Assembly (NCBI GenBank): GCA_009877105.1
Contig: WXFD01000043.1
Coordinates: 305,602-369,601 of the forward strand
Direction of reading: 5' to 3'
Source of the DNA: Bacteroidales bacterium
Lineage (GTDB): Bacteria; Bacteroidota; Bacteroidia; Bacteroidales; VadinHA17
Length of the DNA: 64,000 nucleotides
A program made the translations under genes and the position numbers. Under the pieces are notes generated by a model. That model had not been told where the DNA came from, did no database searches, and saw nothing but the letters and a program-made list of their open reading frames with translations. Every line of letters starts with the position of its first letter. Position 1 is the first letter of the stretch. Positions 61,443 through 64,000 of this stretch are shown one piece after another.

Positions 61443-64000
61443 TCACTTCAGATACACAATAACCGACGGATCAAAAGGATATCTTCCCGATTCGCTTCCA
61501 TAAACCGACAATCCACCCCTGCCCGCATCAGCATCTTTCACCTCCAGCCTTACAGTCATCCTCTGTTCCCCCGCAGCTTTACGGATAGCTTCCTGTCCTG
61601 CTTTAACCCTGACCAGATACCCGTATGAACCTGCTTCGTCGAGGTACCATTTTTTGTCCCTGTTCCTGCTTCCCCATTTCCACCCGGGTTCCTGCATCAT
61701 CCACGACAATATTCCCCTGTGATCGGCCGGGTCGTCAGGCAGCACTTCGGTGGTTGCTGCCTGACCATTGAAGGAAATAGCCACGCTTGAAGGAAAAAGC
61801 TTTTCATCGGTTTGTGGATAGCTGTTCCTTCCATAGCCTGGAATGATTCCTTTGGTTGAAACTATGGTCATTCCAATGCTTTCTGCATCTCCCTCGTCAA
61901 GATATTTTTCCTGCGGATAACGTGAAGCAAGTTCGGCAAGGAAGATCAATGAGTCAATGTTTTCCGGTCCCAGACCTGCCGGCAGTTTAAACTCATACTC
62001 AAAAAATCCTGTTCCCATGCCCCATGTTTTTCTTCCCTTCTGGGGCGCCAGATGCTTTATGCTCCAGGAAGCATCAGTAAATGCCGATGGGGAGACAGTT
62101 ATAATCCTGATGTCTTTCTCTTCCTTTTCCCGGCCGGGGACGGTGTTTATATCCCTGCCTCTCACCCTGAAAGGGACAAAGTTTCTCTGAAGGATATTGC
62201 CGTTTCCATCCCTGAGAGTTGTTGTAAAACTCATCACAGCTGTTTTTTCCGGGAGCGTAACCTTTACAGGTTGGAGCTGAACAAATGAAAAAGATTCTGC
62301 AGATGCTTCCGTGGTACCTTTGTCCCAATCGAACAACCTGCCCGTCTGATCCCATCCGAATACGGAATAATCAACCCGAAGATTGCCCGGGATATCAGTT
62401 GTTGCAGCGCTTACGCCAATCGGGATACTGATATTTTCACCTCCCCTGAAGGTCTGAAAGAAATCATCCCCTGCAACAACGTACAAGTCGCCATGGAGAT
62501 CTTTCATTGTCATTCCGGGTGATAATTCATCCAGTCCGAATATCTTTTTGCTCCGGTCAAACCTGTAATAACCGTTCCATTCATTGATCACATCATGGAA
62601 CTCAGTAAAAAGGAACCCGGCAATCTTTGGTCTCTTCCTGAATTCGTTCATCATTATGTGATATTCCCATGTCAGATCGATATCGCCGGTGCTGCCCTCG
62701 TATCCCCATACTGCTCCGCACTCGGAGTTCAGCATTGGCTGGTTACCCTGTACATTGCCGCCAATAAAATTGTATCCGGAACCCGGGTAGGTATTCCTTA
62801 CATATTCATCCAGCACATCTTTCCATTGTCGTGCAGGATTGTATGAATGCCAGGTATTCAGATCGGTTTCCACATGATCGAAGTTACAGGGCGAGTTGTC
62901 CTCGACCAGCCTTGTCACGTCCAGTTCTTTTGCCTTCCTGTACCATGATCTTACCCACTCCTGGGTCTCGGGCGTGTAAACCTGCCTGCCGGTAAGCGGA
63001 TCCTTTGAAAACAATCCCCATGTTTCATTGAAAAGTACCCATGAGAATACAGAAGGATGGTTGTAATCGCGTTTTATTTCATTCTCTGCAATATACTCCC
63101 AGTTCTCCTTTGCTTCAGGAGTAGGTTCCCCCCAGAAATTGGGAACATCCTCCATGATCAGGAGGCCCAGTTTGTCGGCCCAGTAGAGCTTGCGAGGAAT
63201 CTCGGCCTTGATATGGATCCTCAGGCCGTTCAATCCCAGTTCCCTGGCCCTCATTATTTCCTCTTTCATGAACTGGTCGGAAGGGAATGTGTAAAAACCA
63301 TCGGGATGATAACTCTGATCGAGGGTTAGCTTAAGATAAAGCGGTTTATTGTTCAGGGCCACATAGGTAAAATCCTTGCCCGGTATGGGAACTGCAGATA
63401 TCTTTCGCATTCCGAAGTACGTGTTTATTGCATCTGAGGAGTTCTGTGAGTCAACCGACGCAGTTACTTCATACAGATAAGGATCCTCAACCGACCAAAG
63501 TTTCATTCCGGGTATATCAACTGAAAACTCAGCTTCCTTCTCTCCCTGCGGGACAGGAGCTTCATAGCTGAGGCCGTTTCCCCGACCGGCGAGCCTGAAA
63601 ATGGTTCCTGCCGGAGCGGGAACGGAAAGATTCACCCTGATATTCACTCGGGCCCTGTCAATGTCGGGGGTGAAAAAGATGTCCGAGATATGAAGATCTT
63701 CCCGCGCTTCGAGATATACCGTCTGCCAGATGCCTTTGGCATTTCCATAATACTGCTTGCCGGATGGCCTGTTATCCAGCTCTTTATCCTCAACCATGAC
63801 AACCAGTCTGTTTTTCCCCTTGTGCAGTGCCCCGGTAATATTGAACTCGAATGGTACGTATCCTCCTTTGTGTTCACCTGCATATTGATCGTTTACCCAG
63901 ACTTTTGTGTGAAAATCACTTGCTCCGATCACAAGATAAATATTCTTTCCCCTCCATGATTTTCCGTTTCCGGGAGTGAATTCACGGTAATACCAGCCTG
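61443..64000 (-). CDS. Glycoside hydrolase family 2 enzyme, N terminus beyond window end
   Basis: The frame is open to the window edge, so the 5' end is missing. Translation past 63932 continues with WYYREFTPG, a normal GH2 N-terminal stretch; the GTG at 63932 is therefore not the start. The visible 850 residues show the sugar-binding domain (KVWVNDQYAGEHKGGYVPFEFNI), an immunoglobulin-like domain, and the TIM barrel. LNGLRIHIKAEIPRKLYWADKLGLLIMEDVPNFWGEP, FSWVLFNETWGL with the N-E acid/base pair, and FLFTEFHDVINEWNGYY with the probable nucleophile Glu are visible. A C-terminal beta domain follows. It resembles beta-galactosidase/glucuronidase-type enzymes; the substrate is unknown. Confidence 0.88.
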   Translation of the reverse strand, partial: GWYYREFTPGNGKSWRGKNIYLVIGASDFHTKVWVNDQYAGEHKGGYVPFEFNITGALHKGKNRLVVMVEDKELDNRPSGKQYYGNAKGIWQTVYLEAREDLHISDIFFTPDIDRARVNIRVNLSVPAPAGTIFRLAGRGNGLSYEAPVPQGEKEAEFSVDIPGMKLWSVEDPYLYEVTASVDSQNSSDAINTYFGMRKISAVPIPGKDFTYVALNNKPLYLKLTLDQSYHPDGFYTFPSDQFMKEEIMRARELGLNGLRIHIKAEIPRKLYWADKLGLLIMEDVPNFWGEPTPEAKENWEYIAENEIKRDYNHPSVFSWVLFNETWGLFSKDPLTGRQVYTPETQEWVRSWYRKAKELDVTRLVEDNSPCNFDHVETDLNTWHSYNPARQWKDVLDEYVRNTYPGSGYNFIGGNVQGNQPMLNSECGAVWGYEGSTGDIDLTWEYHIMMNEFRKRPKIAGFLFTEFHDVINEWNGYYRFDRSKKIFGLDELSPGMTMKDLHGDLYVVAGDDFFQTFRGGENISIPIGVSAATTDIPGNLRVDYSVFGWDQTGRLFDWDKGTTEASAESFSFVQLQPVKVTLPEKTAVMSFTTTLRDGNGNILQRNFVPFRVRGRDINTVPGREKEEKDIRIITVSPSAFTDASWSIKHLAPQKGRKTWGMGTGFFEYEFKLPAGLGPENIDSLIFLAELASRYPQEKYLDEGDAESIGMTIVSTKGIIPGYGRNSYPQTDEKLFPSSVAISFNGQAATTEVLPDDPADHRGILSWMMQEPGWKWGSRNRDKKWYLDEAGSYGYLVRVKAGQEAIRKAAGEQRMTVRLEVKDADAGRGGLSVYGSESGRYPFDPSVIVYLK

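Noticed and set aside
1..64000. CRISPR arrays, insertion sequences, integrase or prophage genes, tRNA and rRNA
   Set aside because: None was seen: no regularly spaced repeats, no transposase or integrase ORF, and no RNA gene could be supported in the intergenic regions read.

Overview
The window looks like a chromosomal segment of a Bacteroidota bacterium, most like an anaerobic or facultative member of the Bacteroidales/Marinilabiliales. The reasons are a type IX secretion (type B) sorting domain on a secreted protein, an OstA-like/SurA-like outer-membrane assembly operon, a complete Rnf operon headed by RseC, an orphan SiaC-type (DUF1987) protein, exported AGE, RraA-like and DUF1080 proteins, and several -7 elements of the Bacteroidota form TAnnTTTG. 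GC content is in the mid-40s by eye. I see no tRNA, rRNA, CRISPR array, prophage or insertion sequence. Assignments rest on motifs and recognised sequence patterns only; no database search was possible.

Layout. 1-6.4 kb: the end of an outer-membrane barrel protein, a WbqC-like protein, and the nickel-pincer cofactor genes larC-larE-larB on the minus strand. Divergent from them is a pair made of a Tat-exported DUF362 protein and a membrane iron-sulfur protein that looks like a NapH-NapG fusion. 6.4-12.1 kb: methylmalonyl-CoA epimerase, rubredoxin, acyl-CoA synthetase, purA, a small barrel protein and a Fur-family regulator. 12.1-21.8 kb: Rel/Spo (p)ppGpp enzyme, a T9SS cargo protein coupled to an M16 peptidase pair, a CLC channel and glyA. 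21.8-30.9 kb: exbB-exbD-tonB, tamB, tsaD, a PanE-like reductase and SiaC. 31.0-37.1 kb: a J-domain membrane protein and rseC-rnfBCDGEA.

37.2-51.3 kb: recG, a methyltransferase, a LolD-like ATPase, a cobalamin adenosyltransferase, a DUF2795 protein, the operon guaB-ppiC-lipoprotein-surA-ostA, and recQ. 51.3-64 kb: mostly exported catabolic proteins (NTF2-like lipoprotein, RraA-like aldolase, DUF6259-like hydrolase, AGE epimerase, tandem DUF1080 lipoprotein, GH2 enzyme running off the end) plus a large FAD/Fe-S 2-hydroxyacid dehydrogenase. No SusC/SusD pair is in view.

How it fits together. Rnf would link ferredoxin/NADH to an ion gradient. The epimerase and the B12 adenosyltransferase suit a methylmalonyl-CoA (propionate) route. 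The lar genes imply a nickel-pincer enzyme, but no larA is present in the window. The most interesting unexplained item is the fused NapH-NapG-like quinol-to-periplasm electron conduit paired with a Tat-exported DUF362 protein. It lies across from the lar genes, whose leader carries a 27-bp near-perfect palindrome.
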